The notes below the pieces were generated by a model. It searched no databases and was not told the origin of the DNA. It was given only the letters and a program-made list of their open reading frames with translations. From JANOAR01 sp031411235 (GTDB lineage Bacteria; Verrucomicrobiota; Verrucomicrobiia; Verrucomicrobiales; Verrucomicrobiaceae): a DNA stretch of 7,623 nucleotides. Where the stretch lies: NCBI GenBank assembly GCA_031411235.1, contig JANOAR010000315.1, positions 1 through 7,623 of the forward strand, read 5' to 3'. The position numbers and the translations under genes are program-made. Shown here in pieces: positions 1-6,137 of this stretch (its first letter is position 1; every line of letters starts with the position of its first letter).

Positions 1-1217
1 AGCCAGTAGCTGTGCCAGTCGGTTCGCCCGCCCTCGGTGCAGAACGTCCGCCACGCGCCGCAGCAAAGGTAACCGACCAGATTGCCAATGCCGGACATCA
101 TCAGCGACAGCAATGCCTGAGCGCGAGCCCGCATGGCCGGAGCAATGCGCTGCTCCAGATAAATCTGGGCCGACATAAAAAATAGCGTGAAGCACAGGCC
201 ATGCATGAAGATGCCAGCACAGAGAGCAGGCAAGGTATCAAACATGAAAAACCCATAGCGCAATGCCCCGCAGGCGATCCCTGCGAGGAACAACCACTTC
301 AGCCGAAACCTCGCCAGCAGCCACGCGAGACCGAATAGTCCCACGACTTCCATGATCTGGCCGATGCTCATCACGGCGGGCACCTCCAGCAGCTTCAGCC
401 CAAGGTCGCGCAAGTGCAGCGGCGTCTCCTGGTAGAAGGCCGCGAGTGGCACATTGAACAGCGCCGCACCGATGAAGACCACGCGATGATCCGGGTGGCG
501 CAGGAGCGCCCAGGCCTCCAGCCCCAGCATATCGCGCCAAGTCCGATGCTTCACCTCGGCGGGTGGTGGCAGCGGCGCGATGCCATAAGTGATGAGAATA
601 ATGGCCAACCACGATAGCGCCGCAGCCACGCCTGAGAGCAACGCAAAATGCGTCCCATTGACGACCTCATGCAACCAACGAGCTGTCTCAATGAGCCATC
701 CTCCCTCGGCCCAACCGAGGCGCTGCATCCCGCCATAAACCATCGCGCCAAGCCCCAAGATGACACCACCCACCATCCAGCCAATCGTCGCAAAAGCTCG
801 CAACGGTCCGAACTGATTTTTAGGATTATTGAGCCGCGAAATCACCAAGCTCGTCGCCAGCCCAAACGAAGGCACCGAGAACAGCGCATGAACCTGCGCC
901 AACACCAGCACCACCGCCCCTCGCCAGTGTCTATCAATGGCAAAACTCAGCGCACAGAGGCACACCGCCGCGCCCAGTCCCAGCCAGCGCAGCACTCGCT
1001 CCGACGAGTAGCACTGGTCAGCCAGCGCACCGACGATAAGCGGCGAGATGATCGCTGCGACAGCACTCGTCGCCCAGGCATAGGAAATGATGTGCGCGTA
1101 GCCGTAAGCCTTCAGCACCCCGCTCAGATTGATGCTCCACAGCGCCAGAGCATGAGCGAGCATGAAAAAGAGGGCAGCGAGCAACACGCGCTCGCGACTG
1201 GAAGGCGCGACAAGCAA
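1..1217 (-). CDS. MFS transporter, nucleoside:H+ symporter family (3' end outside window)
   Basis: Continuous minus-strand reading frame of 405 codons that runs off the left edge, so the last membrane segment is probably missing (family usually about 400-430 residues). The translation is strongly hydrophobic, with roughly 11 visible membrane segments. It carries landmarks I associate with the NupG/XapB-type family (Nuc_H_symport): GALADQCYSSERVL after TM2 (about residues 63-76), VHALFSVPSFGLATS (109-123), LRAFATIGWMVGG in mid-protein (139-151), IGQIMEVVGLF (285-295), and MHGLCFTLFFMSAQIYLEQ (338-356) before ARAQALLSLMMSG. The predicted role is proton-coupled uptake of nucleosides or a similar small solute across the inner membrane; the substrate is inferred. 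The start is uncertain. An in-frame TAG lies at 1238-1236, so the protein must begin at TTG 1217 (chosen, about ten residues before TM1), GTG 1187 or ATG 1163. It is divergent from the VOC gene. Confidence 0.85.
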   Translation of the reverse strand, partial: MLVAPSSRERVLLAALFFMLAHALALWSINLSGVLKAYGYAHIISYAWATSAVAAIISPLIVGALADQCYSSERVLRWLGLGAAVCLCALSFAIDRHWRGAVVLVLAQVHALFSVPSFGLATSLVISRLNNPKNQFGPLRAFATIGWMVGGVILGLGAMVYGGMQRLGWAEGGWLIETARWLHEVVNGTHFALLSGVAAALSWLAIILITYGIAPLPPPAEVKHRTWRDMLGLEAWALLRHPDHRVVFIGAALFNVPLAAFYQETPLHLRDLGLKLLEVPAVMSIGQIMEVVGLFGLAWLLARFRLKWLFLAGIACGALRYGFFMFDTLPALCAGIFMHGLCFTLFFMSAQIYLEQRIAPAMRARAQALLSLMMSGIGNLVGYLCCGAWRTFCTEGGRTDWHSYW

Positions 1218-1313
1218 GCCGCGTGCTTGCCTTCTCTAGCGCAGGGGGGCAAGTGAAGAATTTGCCATCAGCCCGAGCTACGCCGCCCCTTCAGCCAAGG
1301 CGCGACACTGGCC

Positions 1314-1347
1314 AAAATCATTGCCTGGCTCCCTGCAGAATGATTTT
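1314..1347. promoter_or_regulatory. 9-bp perfect inverted repeat in divergent spacer (possible operator)
   Basis: AAAATCATT (1314-1322) and AATGATTTT (1339-1347) are exact reverse complements separated by 16 nt. They lie in the 189-bp spacer between the divergent transporter and VOC genes, about 60 nt upstream of the VOC ATG. Arm centres are about 25 bp apart, compatible with a dimeric regulator binding across two to three helical turns. The arms are AT-rich and the loop is long, so an RNA terminator is less likely. An operator role is inference. Confidence 0.4.
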
Positions 1348-1356
1348 ACCTGCCAA

Positions 1357-1378
1357 GCTTTTACTTACTCTGTAAAGC
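1357..1378. promoter_or_regulatory. Imperfect dyad just upstream of the VOC gene
   Basis: GCTTTTAC (1357-1364) faces GTAAAGC (1372-1378), a 7-bp dyad with one bulged T and a 7-nt centre, starting ten bases after the 9-bp inverted repeat. It ends 28 nt before the VOC start codon, where a promoter or operator would be expected. I could not assign convincing -35 and -10 boxes. Chance occurrence is possible. Confidence 0.22.
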
Positions 1379-1406
1379 AGCCCTCCCCACACACGCTCGC
1401 CACACC

Positions 1407-1757
1407 ATGAAACTGGAAAAAGTGAAAACCTTGCTGCTCGCGCAAAACATACCGCGCGGGCTTAAATTTTATCAGGATGTCTTTGCGCTGCCTTGCACCA
1501 TGGAGAGCGAATACTGGTCGGAGTTAGCCTTTGGCGACGCCATCATCGCACTGCACGGCGGCGGCGATGGCTCACGCAGCACCACGGATCTAAGCCTTCA
1601 AGTCGATAACATCGAAGCCGCCTGCCGCCGCATCGAGCAAGCTGGTGGTAAAATACACACCCCGCCACATCGCCGCCCCGGCGAGCCCATCGTCCTCGCC
1701 ATCTTCAGCGATACCGAAGGCAATGAAGTGATGCTGACGCAGTTCGTCGGTGATTGA
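1407..1757 (+). CDS. VOC (glyoxalase/bleomycin-resistance fold) protein
   Basis: A 116-residue protein with the two-module beta-alpha-beta-beta-beta layout of the vicinal oxygen chelate superfamily. Residues 5-29 (KVKTLLLAQNIPRGLKFYQD and following) match the usual first strand and helix, in which the sequence around FY precedes the D-V-F-L turn. Residues 38-50 (SELAFGDAIIALH) form the strands of the first half, 61-82 the second strand and helix, and 98-112 the closing strands with the typical DTEGNEVML signature. H50 and E107 are plausible metal or substrate ligands. The family includes lyases, dioxygenases and drug-binding proteins, and the specific reaction cannot be told from sequence alone. 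The start ATG lacks a Shine-Dalgarno sequence (preceded by cgccacacc). The gene is divergent from the transporter and convergent with the hydrolase. Confidence 0.82.
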   Translation: MKLEKVKTLLLAQNIPRGLKFYQDVFALPCTMESEYWSELAFGDAIIALHGGGDGSRSTTDLSLQVDNIEAACRRIEQAGGKIHTPPHRRPGEPIVLAIFSDTEGNEVMLTQFVGD

Positions 1758-1778
1758 GGGGACTTGATCTGAATCACC
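1749..1778. terminator. Inverted repeat spanning both stop codons of a convergent pair
   Basis: GGTGATT (1749-1755) and AATCACC (1772-1778) are perfect complements. After a G-G mismatch, AGG (1757-1759) can pair with TCT (1768-1770) through one wobble, leaving an 8-nt loop. The VOC stop TGA (1755-1757) and the hydrolase stop (TCA on this strand, 1774-1776) both lie in the structure. No T-run follows on either side, so this is at most a weak bidirectional terminator. Confidence 0.35.
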
Positions 1779-2547
1779 TCATATCCCGCAGAGCGGGGAA
1801 ATCTCTCCGCCAGTTCTGCACAACGGCGAGGTCGAGGCTGGACTCCAGCACACCTTCGCGATCAGCGGCATCGGCGACAATGTTTCCATGGGGGTCAACG
1901 ATGATCGAGCGGCCTGGATAAGAGAATTCGGGATCAGTGCCGCAGCGATTGACGCCAATGACCCAGGCAAGGTTTTCGATGGCTCGGGCTTGCAACAGCG
2001 TAACCCAATGCTGGGCGCGTTTGATGGGCCAACTGGCGATATAAATGAGCACATCCGCGCCCTGCCTCACCGCGTCGCGCCCCAGCTCGGGAAAGCGTAA
2101 ATCGTAGCAAATAAGCGGCGCAATGCGGTAGCCCTGCCAATCAAAGACAGCCACGCTATCGCCAGGCTCATGGACGCGATGCTCATCACCACCCGTGAAG
2201 GGTTGCCGCTTTACATATCGAGAGAGCACGCTGCCATCCGGAGCAATAGCAAGAGCTTCATTGCGCCCCAGAGGGGCCGCAGCCTGGCCGCCGACCAAGC
2301 CGCCAATGACACAGCACTGGTAGTCCATCGCAAGGCAGCGGAGAAAGGCCTCCGTCTCGCTCGGACTTGTCTCGCGCGTCTTCGCCAAGTTTTTGCTGAA
2401 GCCCGTGGCAAACATTTCAGGCAAAACGATGAGCGAATTCGGCAATGGCCGGGCCTCAGTGAGCAGAGCGCTCACGCGGGCAAAGTTGGCATGCTTGTCC
2501 TCCCACACAATGTCGTTCTGCACGGCATATAAGCGCATTTTCATCAT
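1774..2547 (-). CDS. Carbon-nitrogen hydrolase, Nit2/YafV-type (omega-amidase-like)
   Basis: Cytoplasmic nitrilase-superfamily hydrolase of about 257 residues, the usual single-domain length. Numbered from the longest frame (GTG at 2574), the catalytic triad is visible: Glu53 in VLPEMFATGF, Lys122 in YVKRQPF and Cys156 in PLICYDLRFPE, with supporting Glu131. The context IYIASWPIKRAQHW (177-190) followed by ARAIENLAWVIGVNRCG (196-212) resembles YafV/Nit2 proteins. Those hydrolyse omega-amides such as 2-oxoglutaramate or 2-oxosuccinamate, which clears by-products of glutamine transamination. The exact substrate is inferred. I place the start at ATG 2547; ATG 2544 and 2538 follow in the same frame, and homologs usually begin just before the first beta strand (MRLYAVQND, from 2538). 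The GTG at 2574 would add nine unusual residues. The gene is convergent with the VOC gene, 16 nt apart, and divergent from the lipoprotein gene. Confidence 0.87.
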   Translation of the reverse strand: MMKMRLYAVQNDIVWEDKHANFARVSALLTEARPLPNSLIVLPEMFATGFSKNLAKTRETSPSETEAFLRCLAMDYQCCVIGGLVGGQAAAPLGRNEALAIAPDGSVLSRYVKRQPFTGGDEHRVHEPGDSVAVFDWQGYRIAPLICYDLRFPELGRDAVRQGADVLIYIASWPIKRAQHWVTLLQARAIENLAWVIGVNRCGTDPEFSYPGRSIIVDPHGNIVADAADREGVLESSLDLAVVQNWRRDFPALRDMR

Positions 2548-2682
2548 GCCCAGCCATGGGTTCAAAGCCTCCACACTGCAAGTCCGTAACGCCTATGTTC
2601 GCGGGTGCCCATTTCAGGCTCCAAGCCATGATGAGCCTAAACGGCAAAACAACGGGTTGCCAGAAGCGCCCGGCCTTGGACA
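2548..2682. promoter_or_regulatory. Divergent spacer with two short inverted repeats
   Basis: This 135-bp spacer must hold the promoters of both the hydrolase (minus) and the lipoprotein (plus), but I see no convincing sigma-70 boxes. It contains AGGCTC (2616-2621) facing GAGCCT (2633-2638) with an 11-nt centre, and GGCAA (2643-2647) facing TTGCC (2657-2661) with a 9-nt centre. Dyads this short can occur by chance. A GGAGG motif on the minus strand (2572-2568) is badly placed for the hydrolase start. Confidence 0.25.
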
Positions 2683-3687
2683 ATGCGCGTCAATTTATCC
2701 ATGAGCATGTCCACCACGAAATATTTTCTCCCTCTAGCCATCGTTTCCCTCGGTCTGAGCGCCTGTGACAAAGCTACGGAGTCACCTCCACCCGCCCCTG
2801 CACCTGTGACAACCACGGCACCCACAGCGATGCCAGTCAAAGTAGCCAAGCCACAGGAGCCCGCCGTAGCCACAGAGATGGGCGACTTCGGCAGCGACGA
2901 ACCCCTGCCTCGCACAGACATGCCAGCACGAGGCGTGCTGCTCTTCAAAATGAGTGACGGCAAATACGTGAACATGGATCACTGGGAGGAGTACAACTGG
3001 CAGTTCAAGTCCAAGCGCTGGGGCCACTATCAAGTCCGCATCACGTATAAGCTCACACACTCCACCTTGGGGGTGCAGTTCAAGCTCGGCGAGACTCGCT
3101 TGCGCAAAACGATTGGAGCCTCGGGCGCACCACGCAACACCATCCTGGGCGAGGTCTTCATCAGCGAAGCAGGCCCACAGGTGTTCTCACTCTACACGCC
3201 AGCGACAGGCACCACCGCCGGGTTCGCCATCGAAGAGATAGCGCTCATCCCTTCAAATGAAGGCGAACCCGTCGTCCAACAGGCAGCGGATGGCAGCATC
3301 ACCCTGCTAGCAAAAGACGCGACAACCTGGGCGGAAAACATGCGCTACGAGGCCAAGCCTGAGAAGAATTGCCTCGGCTTTTGGACAGAGCCCGATGACT
3401 TTGCCGAATGGGAATTCCAAGTTACCAAACCAGGGCGGTATCAAGTGCTAGTATCGCACGGGTGCGGTAATGGCAACGGTGGCAGCGAAGTTGCCGTGCG
3501 TGTCAGTGAGCAAACCGTGAAATTTAAAGTCGAGGACACAGGCGGCTTTCAAAACTGGAAAGAAGCAATGGTGGGCGAAATCGAAATCAAAGCAGCAGGC
3601 ACGCAACGCCTCGTCATTGATCCCGAAACTAAAGCAAAGTCAGCCGTGCTCGATGTGCAAAAAGTAGTGCTAAAGCCCGTGTCTTGA
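2683..3687 (+). CDS. Lipoprotein with two tandem carbohydrate-binding-like beta domains
   Basis: A 334-residue predicted lipoprotein. A hydrophobic signal segment (residues 14-27) ends in the lipobox L25-S26-A27-C28, so the mature protein would be lipid-anchored at Cys28 and begin Cys-Asp. In E. coli, Asp at +2 favours inner-membrane retention; whether that rule holds here is unknown. A Pro/Thr/Ala-rich linker (about 34-60) precedes two beta-rich domains (about 82-192 and 205-332). The second, with MRYEAKPEKNCLGFW, DDFAEWEFQVTKPGRYQV, GSEVAV and a closing KVVLKP, resembles the non-catalytic galactose-binding-like domain attached to many alpha-L-fucosidases and sulfatases of PVC bacteria. C230 and C261 could form a disulfide. 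No catalytic domain is present, so a binding or structural envelope role is the best guess. In-frame ATGs at 2701 and 2707 would give shorter signal peptides and are plausible starts. No Shine-Dalgarno sequence is seen. Confidence 0.8.
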   Translation: MRVNLSMSMSTTKYFLPLAIVSLGLSACDKATESPPPAPAPVTTTAPTAMPVKVAKPQEPAVATEMGDFGSDEPLPRTDMPARGVLLFKMSDGKYVNMDHWEEYNWQFKSKRWGHYQVRITYKLTHSTLGVQFKLGETRLRKTIGASGAPRNTILGEVFISEAGPQVFSLYTPATGTTAGFAIEEIALIPSNEGEPVVQQAADGSITLLAKDATTWAENMRYEAKPEKNCLGFWTEPDDFAEWEFQVTKPGRYQVLVSHGCGNGNGGSEVAVRVSEQTVKFKVEDTGGFQNWKEAMVGEIEIKAAGTQRLVIDPETKAKSAVLDVQKVVLKPVS

Positions 3688-3696
3688 CGGATCAAG
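3683..3696. terminator. Short perfect hairpin joining two convergent stop codons
   Basis: CTTGA (3683-3687) and TCAAG (3692-3696) form a perfect 5-bp stem with loop CGGA. The lipoprotein TGA (3685-3687) lies in one arm and the map stop (TCA on this strand, 3692-3694) in the other. GCCC (3675-3678) and GGGC (3705-3708) could extend it across an internal loop. The 4-bp gap leaves no room for a conventional terminator and no T-run follows, so the terminator role is tentative. Confidence 0.3.
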
Positions 3697-4513
3697 CTGC
3701 CATTGGGCGCACCGGCAATGAAGCCACACCCAATGGAAACATACGATCCCGAATGGTCAAAATCTCGGGCTCACCTTTAGTGACTAACACCACGTGTTCG
3801 TAGTGCGAGGATGGTTTTCTATCGGTAGTGATAGCGGTCCAATTATCCGAAAGAATACGAGTCTTCTCGGTGCCCATATTCACCATGGGCTCAATGGCCA
3901 TAATCATCCCCTCTTGCAGGCGGCGACGCTCGTTATCAGGGCGATAGTTGGGCACCTGCGGCTCTTCGTGCAGCTTACGGCCTACACCATGACCGACGAA
4001 TTCTTGGACAACGGTATAGCCGTATTGGTTGACGTGCTCAAAGACGGAGCCACAGAGATCGGCAAGAAATTCCCCGGCACGCGCACGCTTGATCGCTTCG
4101 TAAAGCGACTCTTCAGTAACGGCCAATAGATGTAGCGTTTCTGGTGCAACGTTACCGACAGGAACGGTTAGTGCATTGTCGCCAACCCAACCTTCAAAAT
4201 GAACCCCGATGTCGATTTTAACGATGTCCCCATCCTGAATGATGCGCGGGCCACCGATGCCATGCACCACTTCCTCATTCAGCGAAATACAGATGTTACC
4301 AGGGAAGTTGCGATAACCGAGAAAAGCACTGGTACACTTTCTAGCCTTCATCTCCGCAGCAGCAAAGCGGTCGATCTCCTTCGTCGTTGCCCCAGCCTTA
4401 ACCTGCTGTGCAGTGCTCAACAGGATGTCTCGGGCCACTTGGCACGCCCGACGCATTTGATCTTGCTGAGCAGGATGCCGCGTCGGGATTTTAGAGGAGC
4501 TGAAGAGTCCCAT
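3692..4513 (-). CDS. map: Type I methionine aminopeptidase
   Basis: Removes the initiator methionine from nascent proteins as they leave the ribosome; cytoplasmic, dinuclear metal enzyme. All five family metal ligands are visible in the 273-residue product: Asp101 (VKIDIGV), Asp112 (WVGDNAL), His175 (FVGHGVG), Glu208 (AIEPMVN) and Glu239 (HYEHVVLVT). The substrate-contacting His84 (EVVHGIG) and His182 (LHEEP) are also present. Residues 1-19 (beginning MGLFSSSKIPTRHP) form a short N-terminal extension before the usual first helix (MRRACQVARDIL, from 20). About 10 residues follow the catalytic core at the C-terminus. It starts 35 nt after the secY stop and is probably co-transcribed as the last gene of the operon. 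In many Gram-positive operons adk sits between secY and map; here it does not. No Shine-Dalgarno sequence precedes the ATG. Confidence 0.96.
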   Translation of the reverse strand: MGLFSSSKIPTRHPAQQDQMRRACQVARDILLSTAQQVKAGATTKEIDRFAAAEMKARKCTSAFLGYRNFPGNICISLNEEVVHGIGGPRIIQDGDIVKIDIGVHFEGWVGDNALTVPVGNVAPETLHLLAVTEESLYEAIKRARAGEFLADLCGSVFEHVNQYGYTVVQEFVGHGVGRKLHEEPQVPNYRPDNERRRLQEGMIMAIEPMVNMGTEKTRILSDNWTAITTDRKPSSHYEHVVLVTKGEPEILTIRDRMFPLGVASLPVRPMAA

Positions 4514-4548
4514 GCAAATGGTGATAAAACGAGGCTAAACGTGAGGCG

Positions 4549-6057
4549 TTATTTCCCAGCCGCACCTTGATGCATGGCAAAATAAACGGCACCACTGAGG
4601 AAGATGGCAGCAATAGCAACCCACATGATAACGAGAGTCTTGGCGTCCACAGCTTTACCGCTGCCGCCCTGCACGCGATCATTACGACCACGTATTTTAC
4701 CCTTCCTCAAGAACCCATCGTAGTGGCTTTGTAGCAACTGTGTTTCAAGTTGCTTCATCACATCGAGCACGACGCCCACTAGAATCAACAAACTCGTGCC
4801 ACCAAAGAATTGCGCTGCCTTTGGCGAGACGCCAATGCCGCTGCTGATGATGCCAGGCAGCACATAAATGAGGGTAAGGAATATTGCGCCAGCAAAGGTC
4901 AGGCGACTCATGGTAAAGTCGAGGAAGTCCGCCGTAGGCTTGCCTGGACGAATTCCAGGCAGATAACCGCCACCCTTTTTCAAATCTTCAGCGATTTGAG
5001 TGGGCTGGAACATCGTAGCAACCCAGAAGTAACTGAAGAAGAAGATAAGCAATGAGGAAAGCACATAGTAGAGCCAGCCAGAATTGAGCATGTTGCTCAA
5101 TTGATGAACCCAGTTTTGATCCGGCATCAGGCCGCTAAGGATCTGTGTGGGAAACATCAAGATTGCCTGAGCAAAGATGATCGGCATGACGCCGGAATAA
5201 TTGATCTTCAAAGGCAAGTACTGCGTCTGCCCACCATAAACTTTCCGCCCCACCACGCGCTTGGCATATTGAATAGCAATGCGCCTCTGGGCTTGTGTGA
5301 GAGCAATGACACCAGCAATGACGAGGATCAGCAACCCAAGCAATACGACCAGCATGATAGCTTTGGAGGAACTGCCGCCAGAGCCAACAAAAGTCTGCCA
5401 GACCTGAACGATCGCGCCTGGTAGCGCGGAGACAATATTCACAGCAATGAGCAAAGAAATCCCATTGCCAATACCACGCTCAGTAATCTGCTCACCGAGC
5501 CACATCATCAATAACGTGCCAGCCGTGATGGTGACAACGGTCGTCAGCACAAATACCCAACCAAAATCAGGCACCAAGGGGCCATGCGTCGAAATGGTTT
5601 TAGCCAAGCCTTCAAGAAAAATGTTCTGCCCCGGATTCTTCAGCGAGTAGGCCAGCATTGTCCCTTGAGCGATACACAGGATAATAGTGCCAATGCGAGT
5701 GAATTGATTGATCTTTTGCCGTCCACCTTCTTCACGAGCTAACTTGCTCAGTTGAGGAACCACTGCCGTGAGCAGTTGGATCATAATGGATGCACTGATG
5801 TATGGCATGATACCCAGTGCAAAAATGGCACAGTTTTCTAGGCCTCCCCCGCTAAATACATTCAACAAAGCAGCCACCGCAGCAGCACCGCCACCTGTTG
5901 AATTGCGAGTGGCAATCCACTCACGAAGAACGTCTGGGTTAACACCAGGGAGGGTTATAGCGACGCCAAGACGCACGATGACAATCATCGCCAACGTGTA
6001 GAGAATTCGCGAGCGTAACTCAGGGACTTTGAAGCTATTTACAAATGCGGAGATCAT
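4549..6057 (-). CDS. secY: Preprotein translocase channel subunit SecY, with extra C-terminal membrane segment
   Basis: Central pore of the Sec translocon in the inner membrane, working with SecE, SecG, SecA and ribosomes. At 502 residues it is longer than E. coli SecY (443). Family motifs are clear: FALGIMPYISASIMIQLL in TM2 (79-96), GGRQKINQFTRIGT (111-124), LGEQITERGIGNGISLLI (187-204), the cytosolic loop QAQRRIAIQYAKR before TM7 (255-267), YSGVMPIIFA (287-296), and the SecA/ribosome-binding loop DLKKGGGYLPGIRPGKPT (358-375, with Arg370). Ten standard membrane segments end near residue 436. A basic tail (450-461, RKGKIRGRNDR) is followed by another hydrophobic stretch, 474-496 (LVIMWVAIAAIFLSGAVYFA), then a short AAGK end, suggesting an eleventh segment. 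A Gly/Ala-rich insertion (54-66) lies between TM1 and the plug region. The start ATG 6057 gives the usual FKVPELRSRILYT N-terminus; no Shine-Dalgarno sequence is seen. Confidence 0.97.
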   Translation of the reverse strand: MISAFVNSFKVPELRSRILYTLAMIVIVRLGVAITLPGVNPDVLREWIATRNSTGGGAAAVAALLNVFSGGGLENCAIFALGIMPYISASIMIQLLTAVVPQLSKLAREEGGRQKINQFTRIGTIILCIAQGTMLAYSLKNPGQNIFLEGLAKTISTHGPLVPDFGWVFVLTTVVTITAGTLLMMWLGEQITERGIGNGISLLIAVNIVSALPGAIVQVWQTFVGSGGSSSKAIMLVVLLGLLILVIAGVIALTQAQRRIAIQYAKRVVGRKVYGGQTQYLPLKINYSGVMPIIFAQAILMFPTQILSGLMPDQNWVHQLSNMLNSGWLYYVLSSLLIFFFSYFWVATMFQPTQIAEDLKKGGGYLPGIRPGKPTADFLDFTMSRLTFAGAIFLTLIYVLPGIISSGIGVSPKAAQFFGGTSLLILVGVVLDVMKQLETQLLQSHYDGFLRKGKIRGRNDRVQGGSGKAVDAKTLVIMWVAIAAIFLSGAVYFAMHQGAAGK

Positions 6058-6071
6058 GACTTTATGGGCTT

Positions 6072-6119
6072 AAACTAAAACGGCAGGACACTCACGGTAG
6101 CCCCGCAAGCGCCCCGCCG
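6072..6119 (-). terminator. Intrinsic terminator- or attenuator-like hairpin between rplO and secY
   Basis: On the operon (minus) strand the arm CGGCGGGGCGCTTGCGG (6119-6103) pairs over all 17 positions with CCGTGAGTGTCCTGCCG (6097-6081): 12 Watson-Crick and 5 G-U pairs, with a 5-nt loop GGCTA. The strand continues TTTTAGTTTA (6080-6071). Stem plus T-run is the layout of an intrinsic terminator. The five wobble pairs become A-C mismatches on the other strand, so the fold is specific to the operon transcript. It ends 24 nt before the secY ATG, in the longest gap of the cluster. Since secY and map lie downstream in the same direction, partial termination (lowering their expression relative to ribosomal proteins), an attenuator or a processing site are the likely roles. 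This is inference from sequence; folding and transcript data would decide. Confidence 0.65.
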
Positions 6120-6137
6120 GATATGGAGCAAAATACT

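Noticed and set aside
238..793. Two minus-strand frames (238-612 and 551-793) inside the transporter
   Set aside because: They are shifted frames of the same strand; the transporter frame stays open throughout with family motifs and needs no frameshift.
648..1256. Plus-strand open frame of 202 codons
   Set aside because: It is antisense to the MFS transporter; its translation is rich in Arg, Gln, His and Pro with no recognisable domain, as expected from the complement of a hydrophobic coding sequence.
1218..1406. Possible small RNA or tRNA in the transporter/VOC spacer
   Set aside because: No cloverleaf, no conserved T-loop sequence and no terminator-like stem with T-run; only the inverted repeats reported above.
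2456..2557. Out-of-frame ATG (2557) preceded at 10 nt by GGAGG, the best Shine-Dalgarno match in the window
   Set aside because: The 33-codon product is Cys/His/Arg-rich, ends inside the hydrolase gene in another frame and resembles nothing; given the general absence of Shine-Dalgarno sequences here the match is probably chance.
2548..2574. GTG at 2574 as hydrolase start
   Set aside because: It would add nine residues not expected before the first beta strand, and GGAGG overlaps the codon and cannot serve it; ATGs at 2547-2538 fit the family length better.
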